A stretch of 64,000 nucleotides of DNA from Duganella sp. BJB476 (GTDB lineage: Bacteria > Pseudomonadota > Gammaproteobacteria > Burkholderiales > Burkholderiaceae_D). The stretch covers positions 682,001 to 746,000 of the forward strand of contig NZ_QVIO01000002.1 in NCBI RefSeq assembly GCF_003416895.1. The letters run 5' to 3'. Of this stretch, positions 63,499-64,000 are shown one piece after another. Position 1 is the first letter of the stretch. Each line of letters starts with the position of its first letter. Position numbers and translations under genes: made by a program. A model generated the notes under the pieces. That model saw nothing but the letters and a program-made list of their open reading frames with translations, made no database searches and had not been told where the DNA came from.

Positions 63499-63524
63499 GG
63501 AGTGCCTCTTGTGTGTTGGTTGAA

Positions 63525-64000
63525 TTAGTTAGGTTTGGCCATGTAGCCGGTCACTTCCAGATCGAAGCCCGTCATCGACGGCATCTTGCGCGGGCTGGCC
63601 AGCAGCTGCATCTTGCAGACGCCGACTTCGCGCAGGATTTGCGCGCCGATGCCGTAGCTGCGCAGGTCCATGCTGGCCGCGCGGCCTTTCGGTTTGGTTT
63701 CCGGCTTGCCCAGCGCGTCGAACTGGGCGAAGAACTGCTCCGCCGTTTCTTCGCAGTTGAGCAGCACGATCACGCCGCGCTCGGACGCCTTGACCGCCGC
63801 CAGCGACGACGACAGGTTCCACGAGTGGGTGGTCGCTTCCGATTCCAGGATGTCCAGGATGGATACCGGCTGATGCACGCGCACCAGGGTTTCCTTGCTC
63901 TTCTCGATATCGCCGTGCACCAGCGCCAGGTGGGCCGAGCCGCTCGGCTTGTCGCGGAAGGCGATCATGCGGAAGTCGCCCTGGGCGGTCTTGAGCGGAC
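63525..64000 (-). CDS. ribBA: RibB-type 3,4-dihydroxybutanone phosphate synthase, C-terminal RibA-like part only (cut by window edge)
   Basis: Only the last 157 or so residues are visible; the frame is open to the window end. '[10 protein letters not shown]' and '[23 protein letters not shown]' are the GTP cyclohydrolase II-like domain. The expected zinc/active-site stretch (H-S-E-C-L-T-G-D ... C-D-C) is missing: after '[13 protein letters not shown]' there are no cysteines. So this half should be inactive as a cyclohydrolase, as in RibBX-type hybrids, leaving RibB activity in the N-terminal half outside the window. It is followed by ribH and nusB. Confidence 0.9.
   Translation of the reverse strand, partial: PLKTAQGDFRMIAFRDKPSGSAHLALVHGDIEKSKETLVRVHQPVSILDILESEATTHSWNLSSSLAAVKASERGVIVLLNCEETAEQFFAQFDALGKPETKPKGRAASMDLRSYGIGAQILREVGVCKMQLLASPRKMPSMTGFDLEVTGYMAKPN

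Overview
The window is GC-rich and densely coded, and reads as chromosome of a betaproteobacterium of the Oxalobacteraceae (Massilia / Duganella / Rugamonas type). That placement is an inference. It rests on the two TonB-dependent receptors with the 'VEITGS' N-terminus, an FxDxxF-type PEP-CTERM protein, many c-di-GMP and chemotaxis proteins, the dnaX-ybaB-recR order beside ffs, and a RibB fused to a degenerate RibA-like domain. No phage, insertion sequence or CRISPR array was seen.

Left part (1-12.2 kb). Minus-strand genes form a probable bacteriocin export locus: a peptide with a colicin-V-like leader, a small membrane protein, an HlyD adaptor, and the first codons of a peptidase-type ABC exporter running off the edge. 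Next come a lipoprotein with an HExxH motif, a TonB receptor whose ribosome binding site lies in a predicted mRNA hairpin, and a chemotaxis receptor. A plus-strand TauD-like dioxygenase plus MFS exporter pair, an AraC regulator and a secreted alpha/beta hydrolase follow.

Metabolic part (12.2-27.3 kb). A LysR/MFS divergent pair is followed by acyl-CoA genes: a carnitine-dehydrogenase-type 3-hydroxyacyl-CoA dehydrogenase, an enoyl-CoA hydratase, a YWTD propeller, and further on a class III CoA-transferase and an acyl-CoA dehydrogenase. Two AraC regulators are interspersed. Between the acyl-CoA genes lies a YtcA/MdtN/MdtO/TolC-like efflux set.

Middle (27.3-49.2 kb). A second TonB receptor is followed by a variable gap of about 1.5 kb ending at tRNA-Ser(UGA). 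This gap has a tRNA-end direct repeat, a cluster of palindromes and a broken gene. Then come a PEP-CTERM protein, GGDEF/EAL and HDOD proteins, a Cache-domain kinase/NarL regulator pair divergent from cstA, with an 84-bp perfect palindrome in the cstA leader, a ThiF/nitroreductase pair, a glycosyltransferase, and a hybrid kinase with a REC-PAS-GGDEF-EAL partner.

Candidate novel system (49.27-52.99 kb). Four tightly packed genes encode a protein with 23 Gly-Thr-x-x repeats, a radical SAM enzyme with a C-terminal Cys set, an Fe(II)/2-oxoglutarate oxygenase and an FkbM methyltransferase. The last two share a near-identical C-terminal tail. It looks like a peptide or repeat-protein modification cassette.

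Right end (53-64 kb). This is housekeeping: a CoA-transferase coupled to recR, then ybaB, dnaX, 4.5S RNA, ubiD, a lytic transglycosylase with a leader of about 325 nt, and the ribB(A)-ribH-nusB operon.
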